Origin: JAGUXG01 sp043798435
GTDB taxonomy: Bacteria; UBA9089; UBA9088; JAGUXG01
DNA length: 13,977 bases
Direction: 5' to 3'
Assembly (NCBI GenBank): GCA_043798435.1
Contig: JAZDOR010000208.1
Location: forward strand, 1-13,977
Shown: positions 1-6,710 of the stretch, piece by piece
Position numbering within the stretch: position 1 is the first letter of the stretch
Layout of the letters: every line of letters begins with the position of its first letter
Notes under the pieces: generated by a model
Databases searched by the model: none
What the model was told of the DNA's origin: nothing
Seen by the model: the letters and a program-made list of their open reading frames with translations, nothing else
Made by a program: the position numbers and the translations under genes

Positions 1-60
1 CACTGATTTTCACTGATAAAATGTAAAAATTATCTGTGTTCATCTGTGTCTATCAGTGTC
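1..60. repeat. Convergent ~10-bp repeat array (hairpin-forming)
   Basis: The left part has two decamers beginning cactgat at 1 and 11. The right part has three decamers at 31-60, the last containing atcagtg. The left and right words are complementary, so the segment can fold into a hairpin. There is no open reading frame of note. It has the same convergent design as the 7-bp arrays elsewhere in the window, but with a 10-bp period. The array may continue left of the window. Confidence 0.5.
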
Positions 61-70
61 TAAATATTTG

Positions 71-132
71 ATTTTTTATTTTTGATTTTTATCCTTAGCT
101 TACTCTTAATTTTTGGAAACCTGATTTATTTG
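71..132. repeat. Dispersed 62-bp direct repeat, copy 1
   Basis: This segment aligns without gaps to 13594-13655, with about 55 of 62 bases identical by eye. A shorter third copy of its right part lies at 13935-13956. The shared right end is cctgatttatt. This copy ends exactly where the IS3-type transposase remnant begins, so the repeat edge probably marks an old insertion or deletion point. Confidence 0.7.
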
Positions 133-268
133 GGTATAAACCAATCAATAATGGCCACAAGGTATAAAAACCCTCTATTCTACGAATGCAAGTAATATCA
201 GCACTCCATACCTGGTTAGGATGAATTATATCCGCAATCCTAATCAGTCAATAAATACGGGTATATTT
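133..268 (-). pseudogene. IS3-family transposase remnant (DDE/rve domain fragment)
   Basis: Read on the minus strand, this stretch gives KYTRIY-stop-LIR, then HPNQVWSADITCIRRIEGF, and after a one-base frame change YLVAIIDWFIP. The block (H/R)PNQVWxxDIT followed by YLVAIIDW is the start of the catalytic core of IS3-family transposases, where the D of DIT is the first catalytic aspartate. About 45 residues remain of a protein that is normally near 280. There is an internal stop near 250 and a frameshift near 165-175. The fragment is cut on one side by the 62-bp repeat and on the other by the terminal repeat of the element at 269-416. It is clearly dead, and the family call is fairly secure. Confidence 0.75.
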
Positions 269-416
269 GGGACGGTTCACTTTTGTTTGAAAGCTTGCGG
301 TTAAAAGATGGAGTTGAAATTAGAAATTAGCACAGAAGCAGAATCTTTTCTTCCCAATTTCTAATTTCCAATTTCCAAAAGAAATTATATGGAAAAGGCT
401 GAAAATGAACCGTCCC
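269..416. mobile_element. MITE-like element with gggacggttca terminal inverted repeats
   Basis: The left end is gggacggttcacttttg (269-285) and the right end is aaaatgaaccgtccc (402-416), an inverted repeat with one mismatch over about 14 bp. Inside there is a second convergent pair made of 7-bp words: gaaatta twice near 315-330, and the complementary ctaattt and ccaattt words at about 354-378. The element has no coding capacity and is 148 bp long. It adjoins the IS3 remnant but has a different terminal sequence, so it is probably not derived from that insertion sequence. Confidence 0.65.
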
Positions 417-447
417 GATTTTTGCAAAAGTTCAGTAACGCCATTAC

Positions 448-1062
448 TTATCCTGTGATTTTTCCAGAAAATCTCCTGTAAAAAAGGACAAGGAGTATTG
501 CCAGAAATGAAAGAGTAATAGCGGCTATTATATTGGCTTTTTTTATCGGATGGGGTATTGTCTTTCCCCTCTTTATTATTTCAATAGACTGGCTGTGTAG
601 GTCTGTCTCTCCCCTGTGCTCTTTGCAGGTGTTGTAAAAAACGCCTTGGACCCTGACCACATCCCCTTTTTCCTTATATTTGCCATAGTGTTTTATCTTG
701 GGAAGCTCCTTGGTAAAGACGCCTATAACCCCTCCTCCAATATCCACATTGATGAACCAACCATTCTTCTTCTTGATGGAAAACCCGATTATCTCACCTG
801 AAACCTCTATTGTCTGATGGTCATATTTCTTTGGCTCCGAAAGGAGGTCATTGAGGCAAAGAGAGTGGACAGAACCTGCTATTATAAAAAACAGAATACA
901 GAATACAGAATACAGAATACAGAATCCAGAATCCAGAATCCAGAATCCAGAATTAAGAATATTAAATTCTGACTTCTGACTCCTGAATTCTGACTCCTGA
1001 ATTCTGACTCCTGAATTCTGACTCCTGAATTCTGACTCCTGAATTCTGACTTCTTCTTTCAT
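448..1062 (-). CDS. Secreted or membrane-anchored OB-fold-like protein
   Basis: This 204-residue protein has no assigned function. I place the start at ATG 1062: it overlaps the trkH stop as ATGA and has AGGGG about six bases upstream. The first ~45 residues are encoded by the 7-bp repeat array at 891-1049: a charged stretch (VRIQESEFRSQ, recurring every 14 residues) and then a hydrophobic run (ILDSGFCILYSVFCILFFIIAGS) that would act as a signal peptide or anchor. The core has the pattern LLSEPKKYDHQTIEVSGEII, a central GWFINVD, then YKEKGDVVRVQGVF and CKEHRGETDLHSQSIEI. That resembles small OB-fold-like domains with a Y-x-G-K-x-V-x-V-x-G start and a C-x-E-H-x-G-x-x-D-x-H end. A C-terminal membrane span (IIAAITLSFLAILLVLFY) is followed by basic residues. 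The protein sits in an operon with trkH, so a role in envelope or ion-transport support is possible but only inferred. Confidence 0.75.
   Translation of the reverse strand: MKEEVRIQESEFRSQNSGVRIQESEFRSQKSEFNILNSGFWILDSGFCILYSVFCILFFIIAGSVHSLCLNDLLSEPKKYDHQTIEVSGEIIGFSIKKKNGWFINVDIGGGVIGVFTKELPKIKHYGKYKEKGDVVRVQGVFYNTCKEHRGETDLHSQSIEIIKRGKTIPHPIKKANIIAAITLSFLAILLVLFYRRFSGKITG
891..1049. repeat. Convergent heptanucleotide array inside a coding sequence
   Basis: Positions 891-960 are ten back-to-back heptamers: five acagaat, four ccagaat and one taagaat. After the 5-bp spacer attaa, positions 966-1049 are twelve back-to-back heptamers, mainly attctga alternating with ctcctga. The two halves are complementary and can pair around the spacer. 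On the minus strand none of the three frames contains a stop in either half. A sister array with the same words is at 6621-6678. The array lies within the start of the OB-fold gene. Confidence 0.95.
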
Positions 1063-2555
1063 CTTTTTCCCCTGGTTATGATAAAATTCAAAATGGCAAA
1101 GATTGAGATAAACTCTAAACGACCAGCCCACATCTCAAGGATATAAACAACCTTCATCGCAGGGGGCATGTCCTTTGATGTGATACCGACAGATAGACCA
1201 GTTCCACTGGCTGTGCTAACAGACTCAAATAGAGAAGGAACAAAGGGATACCCATAGATAACCCCAATTATAGCCCCCAAAAGATAGGTAAGGGTAAAGG
1301 ATAGGAATATAAGCACTGCTGACCGTATCATTCTATCGTTGATCACTATGTCTTGAATATGACGGAGTTTATGCTGGAAAACAGCTGTGGTAGGAAGCCC
1401 AATCTGCCTTATATTCTGCCAGAAATCAGAGAAGAATATCCCCATCCGCAAACACTTGACGCCACCCGCTGTAGAACCCGCACACCCTCCAATCCACATC
1501 CCTATAATTAATGCCAGCATCCCTAACTCACCCCACTGGCTAACAAACTGACCAGAATATATAGTGGCAAAACCCGCAGTTGCATGGGCTGATAGGGTGT
1601 GATATATTGCCTTGCTGAAGAAGGAGAGGAGATCAGGATATACACCCTCCTTTATTAGGCCGATGCAGAGGATAGAGAATATGGTGATGAAGGTGAGGAG
1701 AAATGTTCGTATCTCAATATCCCTGAAGAGTTCAAGCCTTTTTCCTGACCAAAGGGCATAGTGCAGGGAAAAGTTCATAGCACCTATGACTAAGGCTATA
1801 GTTGTGCCGAGTTCTATCCACTGGCTGTGGTAAAAAAGGACACTTGTTGATTGAGGAGTAAAGCCACAGGTTGCCCAGCTACTCATATAGAGCCATAACC
1901 CATGCCAGAAGGAGTAAAATGGAGAAATTCCGCTTTTTATCCCTAAGGCAAAAAGAATACTGACCCCAACAACAAGATAGATAAGACTTACCTTCCAGAT
2001 AATCCTGACTGTATGGGTGATATTTGGCAGGATTTTCTCCTCCCTCCCTTCACCTGTATACATTCCATAGACACCAGCTGTTCTGGCTAAGAAGACAATG
2101 GTGATTACGGCAATGCCCTGACCACAGATATATGGCACCAGGAATCTCCACATATTGATAGACATAGAGGTATGGTCCAAATCTTGCAAAATAGTTAGCC
2201 CCACTGTGGCTAAGCCACTCATTGAGTCAAAGCAGGCATCAAGGTATGATGAAAAATGTCCGGAGAGATAGAGAGGAATAGCCCCCAAGAACATTGCCAC
2301 TATCCAGGAGAGAGAGACAATAACCATTCCACTGCGAAAAGATAGCTCCTCTGGTTCGCCAGAGATGAATAAAAAGAGATAGGCAACGATGATGGAAGAA
2401 GCAAAGGCGATGATGAAGTTTATCGCCTCAGAAAACTCATGAAAACAAAGGCTGACAATTAAGGGAATGAGGAAGAAAAAGGCAAATCCCCGAATCATTA
2501 TGCCCATGTAATGGCCTATAGTTTTGAAATCAGAGGGTGCTTGTCTGATAATCAT
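1059..2555 (-). CDS. trkH: TrkH-family potassium uptake channel subunit
   Basis: A polytopic membrane protein of 498 residues that forms the K+-conducting pore of Trk/Ktr uptake systems. The four pore-loop segments of the family are visible: SGLATVGLT (113-121), SSWATCGFT (225-233), SAHATAGFA (322-330) and TASGTGLSVG (448-457), each with the selectivity-filter glycine. The family hallmark GGCAGSTAGGVKCLR is at 356-370. The length is normal for the family. The start overlaps the stop of a 38-codon gene as ATGA, and the stop overlaps the next start as ATGA, so all three are probably translated in a coupled way. The gating partner TrkA/KtrA (RCK domain) is not in the window and must be elsewhere. 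No promoter is recognisable. The fourth loop departs somewhat from classical TrkH, so KtrB is an alternative name. Confidence 0.95.
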   Translation of the reverse strand: MIIRQAPSDFKTIGHYMGIMIRGFAFFFLIPLIVSLCFHEFSEAINFIIAFASSIIVAYLFLFISGEPEELSFRSGMVIVSLSWIVAMFLGAIPLYLSGHFSSYLDACFDSMSGLATVGLTILQDLDHTSMSINMWRFLVPYICGQGIAVITIVFLARTAGVYGMYTGEGREEKILPNITHTVRIIWKVSLIYLVVGVSILFALGIKSGISPFYSFWHGLWLYMSSWATCGFTPQSTSVLFYHSQWIELGTTIALVIGAMNFSLHYALWSGKRLELFRDIEIRTFLLTFITIFSILCIGLIKEGVYPDLLSFFSKAIYHTLSAHATAGFATIYSGQFVSQWGELGMLALIIGMWIGGCAGSTAGGVKCLRMGIFFSDFWQNIRQIGLPTTAVFQHKLRHIQDIVINDRMIRSAVLIFLSFTLTYLLGAIIGVIYGYPFVPSLFESVSTASGTGLSVGITSKDMPPAMKVVYILEMWAGRLEFISIFAILNFIITRGKR

Positions 2556-2668
2556 AGCAGATACCAGAACCCACAGGCAATAAGGAAGGCTATCAGGATA
2601 AGCAAGATAACAAACCCTATCTCCAAAAGTATGCCAATAACAGGTGAGAGATATTTAGTTAATTGCAT
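2552..2668 (-). CDS. 38-residue single-span membrane peptide coupled to trkH
   Basis: The ATG at 2668-2666 opens a 38-codon frame that ends in TGA at 2554-2552, overlapping the trkH start as ATGA. The peptide starts MQLTKYLSP and continues as an almost unbroken hydrophobic helix (VILLILIAFLIACGFWYLL) with a single Glu at position 16. Its size, topology and position before a K+ pore gene recall KdpF, the ~29-residue peptide that precedes kdpA, but I see no clear sequence match and make no homology claim. No strong ribosome binding site is visible; the region just before the start is AT-rich and adjoins a heptad array. The overlap and clean open frame argue for a real gene, although a chance hydrophobic frame cannot be excluded. 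Confidence 0.6.
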   Translation of the reverse strand: MQLTKYLSPVIGILLEIGFVILLILIAFLIACGFWYLL

Positions 2669-2676
2669 AAAATTAG

Positions 2677-2813
2677 TAATTATTCAGGTGTTTAGGCTGA
2701 AGGTTGTTTAGGCTGTTAGGATAGAGGCTGTAGGCTTTTAGGCTGTGGGCTATTAGGATATGATTCCCTCTTACCTATAGTCTAAATGCCTATAGCCTAT
2801 CTACCTGAATTTA
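2677..2813. repeat. Convergent heptad array, taggctg family
   Basis: The left arm (about 2691-2760) is built of degenerate words such as taggctg and ttaggat, with GG recurring every 7 or 8 bp. The right arm (2771-2810) has the complementary words cctatag and gcctata at a 7-bp period. The outer ends pair: attcaggtgtttaggct (2682-2698) against agcctatctacctgaat (2794-2810), 14 of 17 bases. The left outer end taattattcaggt (2677-2689) is the exact reverse complement of 5545-5557. The right end touches the cupin stop codon, so the array separates the cupin gene from the trkH unit. Confidence 0.8.
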
Positions 2814-3077
2814 CTCAAACCGATACAACTTTCTTATGGGAGAAAGAATATTCCACCGGCAGCAAAGACCCTTCTTGAAAAGGACAATATCCCCTTTCTC
2901 TATCCTCACCTTCTCGCCATCTCCCTCTATCTCTGCCTCTCCTTCTAAGATATAACACCTTTCATCAGCCGAGTATTCCCAAGGGAAGCTGCTCACCCCA
3001 CACTCCCATTTTCCCCACTTCTCTATCTTGAGACCTTCAAGTCTTTCCGTATCTGCCTTCTCTTTTACAATCTTCAT
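2811..3077 (-). CDS. Small single-domain cupin (Cupin_3/DUF861 type)
   Basis: A protein of 88 residues starting MKIVKEKAD. I chose ATG 3077 because AGGAGG (3088-3083) lies five bases upstream; the preceding in-frame GTG at 3080 would leave only two. The core reads WECGVSSFPWEYSADERCYI, then LEGEAEIEGDGEKVRIEKGD, then IVLFKKGLCCRWNILSPIRKLYRF. This matches the Cupin_3 pattern W-x-C-x-x-x-x-F-x-W-x-Y, E-x-C-Y-x-L-E-G, G-D-x-V-x-F-x-x-G-L-x-C-x-W and R-K-x-Y-R-F. The family includes the EutQ C-terminal domain and ureidoglycine aminohydrolase; most stand-alone members have no known substrate. The usual cupin metal histidines are not conserved, which is common here. Genes on both sides are separated from it by repeat arrays, so context does not point to a pathway. 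Confidence 0.85.
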   Translation of the reverse strand: MKIVKEKADTERLEGLKIEKWGKWECGVSSFPWEYSADERCYILEGEAEIEGDGEKVRIEKGDIVLFKKGLCCRWNILSPIRKLYRFE

Positions 3078-3082
3078 CACAT

Positions 3083-3088
3083 CCTCCT
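3083..3088 (-). promoter_or_regulatory. Perfect Shine-Dalgarno AGGAGG of the cupin gene
   Basis: The plus strand reads cctcct, giving AGGAGG on the coding strand, five bases from ATG 3077. It is the strongest ribosome binding site in the window and decides the start over the GTG one codon upstream. Confidence 0.85.
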
Positions 3089-3105
3089 ATATTAGTGAAA
3101 AATGG

Positions 3106-3256
3106 TAACCGTTCAGACTATACATCAAGAGTGTGAGGGGATAAGGAGATAAGAAAAGATATGGAGATAATTCATTTTTAATTTTTAATTCAAAATTTTA
3201 TCCCCTTATCTCCATAATCTCTACATCCCCTTTTATTACACTACCGCAGCACTTAC
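3106..3256. repeat. ~150-bp palindromic repeat element, copy A (ggggata family)
   Basis: This element is closely related to 7227-7382. Both begin TAACYGTTCAG, share the purine-rich arm ggggataaggagata, share a 36-bp identical core (3170-3205 here, 7294-7329 there), carry a complementary right arm of atcccc and atctcc words, and end cactaccgcagc(a/g)cttay. The arms can fold into a long hairpin. It sits directly downstream of ptsI, ten bases past its stop codon, so it would be transcribed as the 3' end of the PTS message unless transcription ends inside it. Confidence 0.9.
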
Positions 3257-3265
3257 GACTTACAG

Positions 3266-5008
3266 CTATTTTTTTATCATCTCCCTAAGCTCCTGCGGAA
3301 AATTCTTTTTAAGCAAAGCCTCTATTTTTTGGGCTGAATCTAAGAGCAATGCCTTTTCTGCTAATCCCTTTGCCTCTTGGTAAGAGACAGTCCTTATCAC
3401 CTCTTTTATCTTGGGAATTGCTGCCCAACCTACACTGAACTCGTCCAGTCCAAAGCCAAGAAGAAGAATGCTATAAAGAGGGTCCGAAGCCATCTCTCCA
3501 CACATTCCAACCGAGATTCCATTCTTATGGGCAACATCTACTACCACCTTTATAAGCCTCAATATAGCCGGGTGGAGTGGCTGATAGAGATACGCAAGTT
3601 CAGGATTAACCCTGTCAATAGCCATTGTATATTGAATAAGGTCATTTGTGCCGATACTGAAGAAATCAACTAAAGGAGCCAAAATATCAGCTGTAAATGC
3701 CGCAGATGGCGTCTCAATCATTATGCCTACCTCCATCTCCTCATCAAAAGGGATACCCTCTCTCCTTAACTCCTCTTTTGCTGTATGAAGGAGAAGCAGA
3801 GCCTCATCAAGCTCCTCTTTGGATGAGACCATAGGAAACATCATCCTTACCCTGCCCTGGCTACTGCACTTTAAGATTGCCCGCAGCTGCGTCTTGAAGA
3901 TATTCTTATATTTTAGACAAAACCTGATGGCTCGTAAGCCAAGAAAAGGGTTCTCCTCCTCTTGCCTTACAACAAAGCTCAGCTTATCTCCACCAAGGTC
4001 AAGTGTCCTTATGGTCACAGGATGCGGATGGCTCTTTTTGGCTACCATTGAATATACCCCTTCCTGTTCATCCTCATCAGGCATCCCATCCCTTTCTATG
4101 AACATAAACTCTGTCCTGAACAGCCCAATCCCTTCCGCCATCTCCTCTTTTACCAACCTTGCCTCTTCTGGAAGCTCAATGTTGGCGCAAAGCTTTATCT
4201 TGTGTCCATCAGTTGTCTCGGAAGGTAAATAGAGGAGCTTCTCCCTTTTCTTTGTATCTTTCTCTGCCCTTTTTGCCTTTTCTTCATAAACTTGTTTATC
4301 TTTTGCAGTCGGGTTGACAATTACCACACCAGATATTCCATCTAAGATAATGGTATCACCCAGGGAGACCATATTTTCTACATCCTGAACACCTAAGACC
4401 GCTGGAATCCGCAGTGCCTGTGCTAAGATAGCCGCATGGGATGTTTGACCCCCCATGTTACAGACAATACCTGCTACTTTCTCTTTAGAAAGCTGAACAG
4501 TCTCAGAGGGCGTAAGGTTTCTGGCGACTAAGACTACCTTTTCCTGTATATCAGAAAGCTCAATTCGCTCCCTTTCTCCCAGATAATGGAGCATCTTCTC
4601 TGAGATATCGTGAATAACATCTATCATTCTCATTGCCTGTTTATTATTTGAAAAGATAAGATTGGCAATAACATCTTTTACGGTCTCTATAAAGGCATAA
4701 GAGGCATTCACCCGCTCTTCTTCTATCTTCTTCTTTACCTTTGGAAGTAATAATGGGTCATCCAATAGGACAAGGTGAACAGTAAATATATTGGCAAAAC
4801 CCTCTTGAAACTCTTCTAATATTCTGCCCCTTATTTTATACACCTCATCCCTTGTCTTTTCCTTAGCAGAATTAAGAATCGCCACCTCATGCTCTATCTC
4901 ATCCTTTTTTATGGCTCTCTTTACCGCAGCCAAGCCCTCTTTTTTGAAGGGATATGCCTTTCCTATGACAATACCAGGAGATACGCCAATGCCTTTTAGT
5001 TTTTTCAT
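3266..5008 (-). CDS. ptsI: Phosphotransferase system enzyme I
   Basis: Enzyme I (580 residues, normal length, cytoplasmic) takes phosphate from phosphoenolpyruvate and passes it to HPr. The N-terminal domain starts MKKLKGIGVSPGIVIGKA. The phospho-histidine site reads GGQTSHAAILA with His191; most family members have GGRTSH, so the Arg-to-Gln change is unusual. The PEP-binding TIM barrel shows GIGLFRTEFMF (Arg298), IETPSAAF (431-438), FFSIGTNDLIQYTMAIDR (449-466) and GMCGEMASDP, with the catalytic Cys503. ATG 5008 is the start; a GGTGA lies about eleven bases upstream, inside a repeat element. The HPr gene lies 153 bp upstream, separated only by that element, so the two are likely one operon. 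No sugar-specific EII gene is present, so the PTS may serve remote permeases or regulation. Confidence 0.97.
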   Translation of the reverse strand: MKKLKGIGVSPGIVIGKAYPFKKEGLAAVKRAIKKDEIEHEVAILNSAKEKTRDEVYKIRGRILEEFQEGFANIFTVHLVLLDDPLLLPKVKKKIEEERVNASYAFIETVKDVIANLIFSNNKQAMRMIDVIHDISEKMLHYLGERERIELSDIQEKVVLVARNLTPSETVQLSKEKVAGIVCNMGGQTSHAAILAQALRIPAVLGVQDVENMVSLGDTIILDGISGVVIVNPTAKDKQVYEEKAKRAEKDTKKREKLLYLPSETTDGHKIKLCANIELPEEARLVKEEMAEGIGLFRTEFMFIERDGMPDEDEQEGVYSMVAKKSHPHPVTIRTLDLGGDKLSFVVRQEEENPFLGLRAIRFCLKYKNIFKTQLRAILKCSSQGRVRMMFPMVSSKEELDEALLLLHTAKEELRREGIPFDEEMEVGIMIETPSAAFTADILAPLVDFFSIGTNDLIQYTMAIDRVNPELAYLYQPLHPAILRLIKVVVDVAHKNGISVGMCGEMASDPLYSILLLGFGLDEFSVGWAAIPKIKEVIRTVSYQEAKGLAEKALLLDSAQKIEALLKKNFPQELREMIKK

Positions 5009-5011
5009 TTA

Positions 5012-5158
5012 TAACTGTTCACCACAGAGACACGAAATAATTCATTGCAAAATTATCAATGTAAAATTAGCAATGCAAAATGAAATTATAATAATTTTGA
5101 AATGCTAATTGATAGTTTTGCATTTTACATTGAGTTATCTCCGTGCCTCTGTGGCGAA
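5012..5158. repeat. Nested inverted-repeat element between ptsH and ptsI
   Basis: The outer ends are ttcaccacagagacacg (5018-5034) and cgtgcctctgtggcgaa (5142-5158), an inverted repeat with 15 of 17 bases paired. The left edge carries taactgttca (5012-5021), the same decamer found at three other elements. Inside, about 5047-5090 reads as consecutive 7-bp words such as gcaaaat and tatcaat. About 5095-5135 reads as 7-bp words that are complements of the left ones but in a different order. The element supplies the sequence in front of ptsI, including its weak ribosome binding site. Confidence 0.8.
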
Positions 5159-5161
5159 TAT

Positions 5162-5422
5162 TTATTCCTCTCCGAACTTATCCTCAAAAAGTTTCACAGC
5201 AGCAAAAATCGCTTCTTCTCTCTCCGATGAGATGATTACCCTATCACCAAAACACCCTTCAAGGGATATTATTCCCAAAACGCTCTTTGCATTCAGCCAG
5301 CCTTCTACTCCCTCCTTCTTAATCCATACATCTTCCTGGAATTTAGAGGTTGCATTAGCAATAAGAGCAGATGGCCTTGTATGAAGCCCACACTTATTTT
5401 TTATGACCACGCTCTTTTCCAT
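5162..5422 (-). CDS. ptsH: PTS phosphocarrier protein HPr
   Basis: HPr (86 residues) accepts phosphate from enzyme I on a histidine and hands it to EII permeases. The start is ATG 5422 (MEKSVVIKNKCGLH), which puts the active His at residue 14 as in the family; the upstream TTG at 5446 lies inside a repeat array and would add eight unrelated residues. The active site reads KCGLHTRPSALI; typical HPr has GLHARPA, so Thr follows the histidine. The regulatory serine site is present (LNAKSVLGIISLEG, Ser47), which would allow HPr kinase control if the host has that enzyme. No strong ribosome binding site is seen. It is followed by ptsI after a 153-bp repeat element and preceded by another array that separates it from pheS. 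Confidence 0.95.
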   Translation of the reverse strand: MEKSVVIKNKCGLHTRPSALIANATSKFQEDVWIKKEGVEGWLNAKSVLGIISLEGCFGDRVIISSEREEAIFAAVKLFEDKFGEE

Positions 5423-5440
5423 TAAATAGTAAGTTGTTAG

Positions 5441-5557
5441 GTTCAAGGTTCAAAGGTTCACGGTTGGTTGTCATACCTCAATATCTTCAAATCATTCAAT
5501 TTTTATTGCTCTCTAACCTTGAACCGTGAACTCTGGAACTGTAAACCTGAATAATTA
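5441..5557. repeat. Convergent heptad array, ggttcaa family (copy 1)
   Basis: The left arm (5441-5467) consists of ggttcaa, ggttcac and ggttggt words spaced 7-8 bp. The right arm (5513-5547) consists of strictly 7-bp words such as taacctt and gaaccgt. gttcacggtt (5456-5465) pairs perfectly with aaccgtgaac (5522-5531). The right end acctgaataatta (5545-5557) is the exact reverse complement of the left end of the taggctg element at 2677. It fills the whole gap between pheS and ptsH. Confidence 0.85.
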
Positions 5558-5561
5558 CATT

Positions 5562-6557
5562 TCAAAATTGATTCAGGAACCTGAGGTCATTGGTAAAGAA
5601 GGCTCGAATATCGGATATGCCGAACTTTAACATAGCGATCCTTTCAACGCCGAGCCCAAAAGCAAACCCTGTATATTCCTCCGAGTCTATCCCAACATTT
5701 GTTAAGACATTTGGATCAACCATTCCAGCACCCAATATCTCAAGCCACCCGGTATTCTTACAGACCCGACAACCCTTATTCTGACAGAGGATACAGCCAA
5801 TATCTATCTCAGCTGATGGCTCTGTGAACGGAAAGTAGCTTGGTCTGAATCTTACTGGCACATTTAAGCCAAACATCTGATGGAGAAAACAGGCCAGGAC
5901 ACCCTTCAGGTCGCTGAATCTGATATTATGGTCAACAAGAAGACCCTCAACCTGATGGAACATAGGCGAATGGGATACATCTGCATCCCGTCTATAGACC
6001 CTGCCAGGGACAATGATTCTAATGGGTGGCTTCTTTTCCTTCATCACCCTTATCTGAACAGGCGATGTATGGGTTCTAAGGACAAGATTATCGTTAATAT
6101 AAAATGTGTCGTGCATATCCCGCGCAGGATGGTCAGGGGGAATATTCAGAAGATCAAAGTTATATTCAGTCTGTTCTATCTCTGGGCCCTGTTCTATGGA
6201 GAACCCCATCTGAGAGAATATCCCCACAATCTCTTCCCTAACCTGGGTTATGGGGTGTTTCTTTCCGAGCCTTACTGGAATCTCTGGCAGGGTTTCATCA
6301 AACCACTCCTCTTCTTTGGAAAATACCTTTTTGAATAGTGCATGTTCTATCTCTACCTTTGCTTTATTGATTAAGGCTCCAACTTTAGGTCTTTCTTCTG
6401 GAGCAAGGCAGGAGATAGATTTTACGGCTAAAGTAATTTCGCCCTTCTTACCAATGTAAGCAACCCTTATCTGGTCAAGCTCATCAGGTTTTTTAGCCCC
6501 ATCTATCTTTTGTAAGGCAGATTCTTTAATCCTCTCAATACTCTCTATATCCACCAA
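5562..6557 (-). CDS. pheS: Phenylalanyl-tRNA synthetase alpha subunit
   Basis: The catalytic subunit of the (alpha-beta)2 enzyme that charges tRNA-Phe, 331 residues. The N-terminal tRNA-binding helices cover about 1-90 (RVAYIGKKGEIT). Class II motif 1 region HPARDMHDTFY is at 143-153, motif 2 PGRVYRRDADVSHSPMFHQ at 184-202 and motif 3 GFAFGLGVERIAML at 297-310. Between motifs 2 and 3 four cysteines (255, 258, 263, 266; CILCQNKGCRVC) form a probable zinc knuckle, seen in a subset of bacterial PheS. The start is TTG 6557 (or GTG 6554), 13 bases after GGAGG (6575-6571), which is a rather long spacing. pheT, normally the next gene, is missing: ptsH follows instead after a repeat array. The beta subunit must therefore be encoded elsewhere. 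Confidence 0.97.
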   Translation of the reverse strand: MVDIESIERIKESALQKIDGAKKPDELDQIRVAYIGKKGEITLAVKSISCLAPEERPKVGALINKAKVEIEHALFKKVFSKEEEWFDETLPEIPVRLGKKHPITQVREEIVGIFSQMGFSIEQGPEIEQTEYNFDLLNIPPDHPARDMHDTFYINDNLVLRTHTSPVQIRVMKEKKPPIRIIVPGRVYRRDADVSHSPMFHQVEGLLVDHNIRFSDLKGVLACFLHQMFGLNVPVRFRPSYFPFTEPSAEIDIGCILCQNKGCRVCKNTGWLEILGAGMVDPNVLTNVGIDSEEYTGFAFGLGVERIAMLKFGISDIRAFFTNDLRFLNQF

Positions 6558-6620
6558 TTCTTTGTTATATCCTCCAAGAATGTAAAAAAGGAGAAAGGGG
6601 GAAGATGAGGAAACTGGAGA

Positions 6621-6678
6621 GAATCCAGAATACAGAATCCAGAATATTCTGAATTCTGACTCCTGAATTCTGTATTCT
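6621..6678. repeat. Convergent heptad array, attctga family (copy 2)
   Basis: The left arm (6621-6645) has ccagaat and acagaat words. The right arm (6646-6678) has attctga and ctcctga words. The dyad centre is between 6645 and 6646, where agaatattct is a perfect palindrome, and cagaatccagaat pairs with attctgaattctg at 12 of 13 positions. It has the same word families as the array at 891-1049 but is shorter, with no central spacer, and lies in the flgM-pheS gap. Confidence 0.9.
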
Positions 6679-6710
6679 ATTAACCTTCTCTATCTTTCCA
6701 TCTTACACAT

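Noticed and set aside
434..448. Terminator after the OB-fold gene
   Set aside because: Only a 5-bp stem (agtaa/ttact), overlapping the stop codon, with no U-tract directly after it on the coding strand.
891..1049. CRISPR array
   Set aside because: The units are back-to-back 7-bp words without unique spacers, and no cas gene is present.
1063..1131. Earlier start for the OB-fold gene at 1131
   Set aside because: The added residues come from the trkH coding region in another frame; ATG 1062 has a good ribosome site and the ATGA overlap.
3819..4232. Plus-strand 137-codon frame opposite ptsI
   Set aside because: It is an antisense shadow of the enzyme I gene with serine/leucine-rich composition and no recognisable motif.
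5109..5384. Plus-strand 91-codon frame opposite ptsH
   Set aside because: It is antisense to the well-supported HPr gene and starts inside a repeat element.
5423..5446. Extended HPr start at TTG 5446
   Set aside because: It lies within a repeat array and adds residues absent from HPr; ATG 5422 places the active histidine at the expected position.
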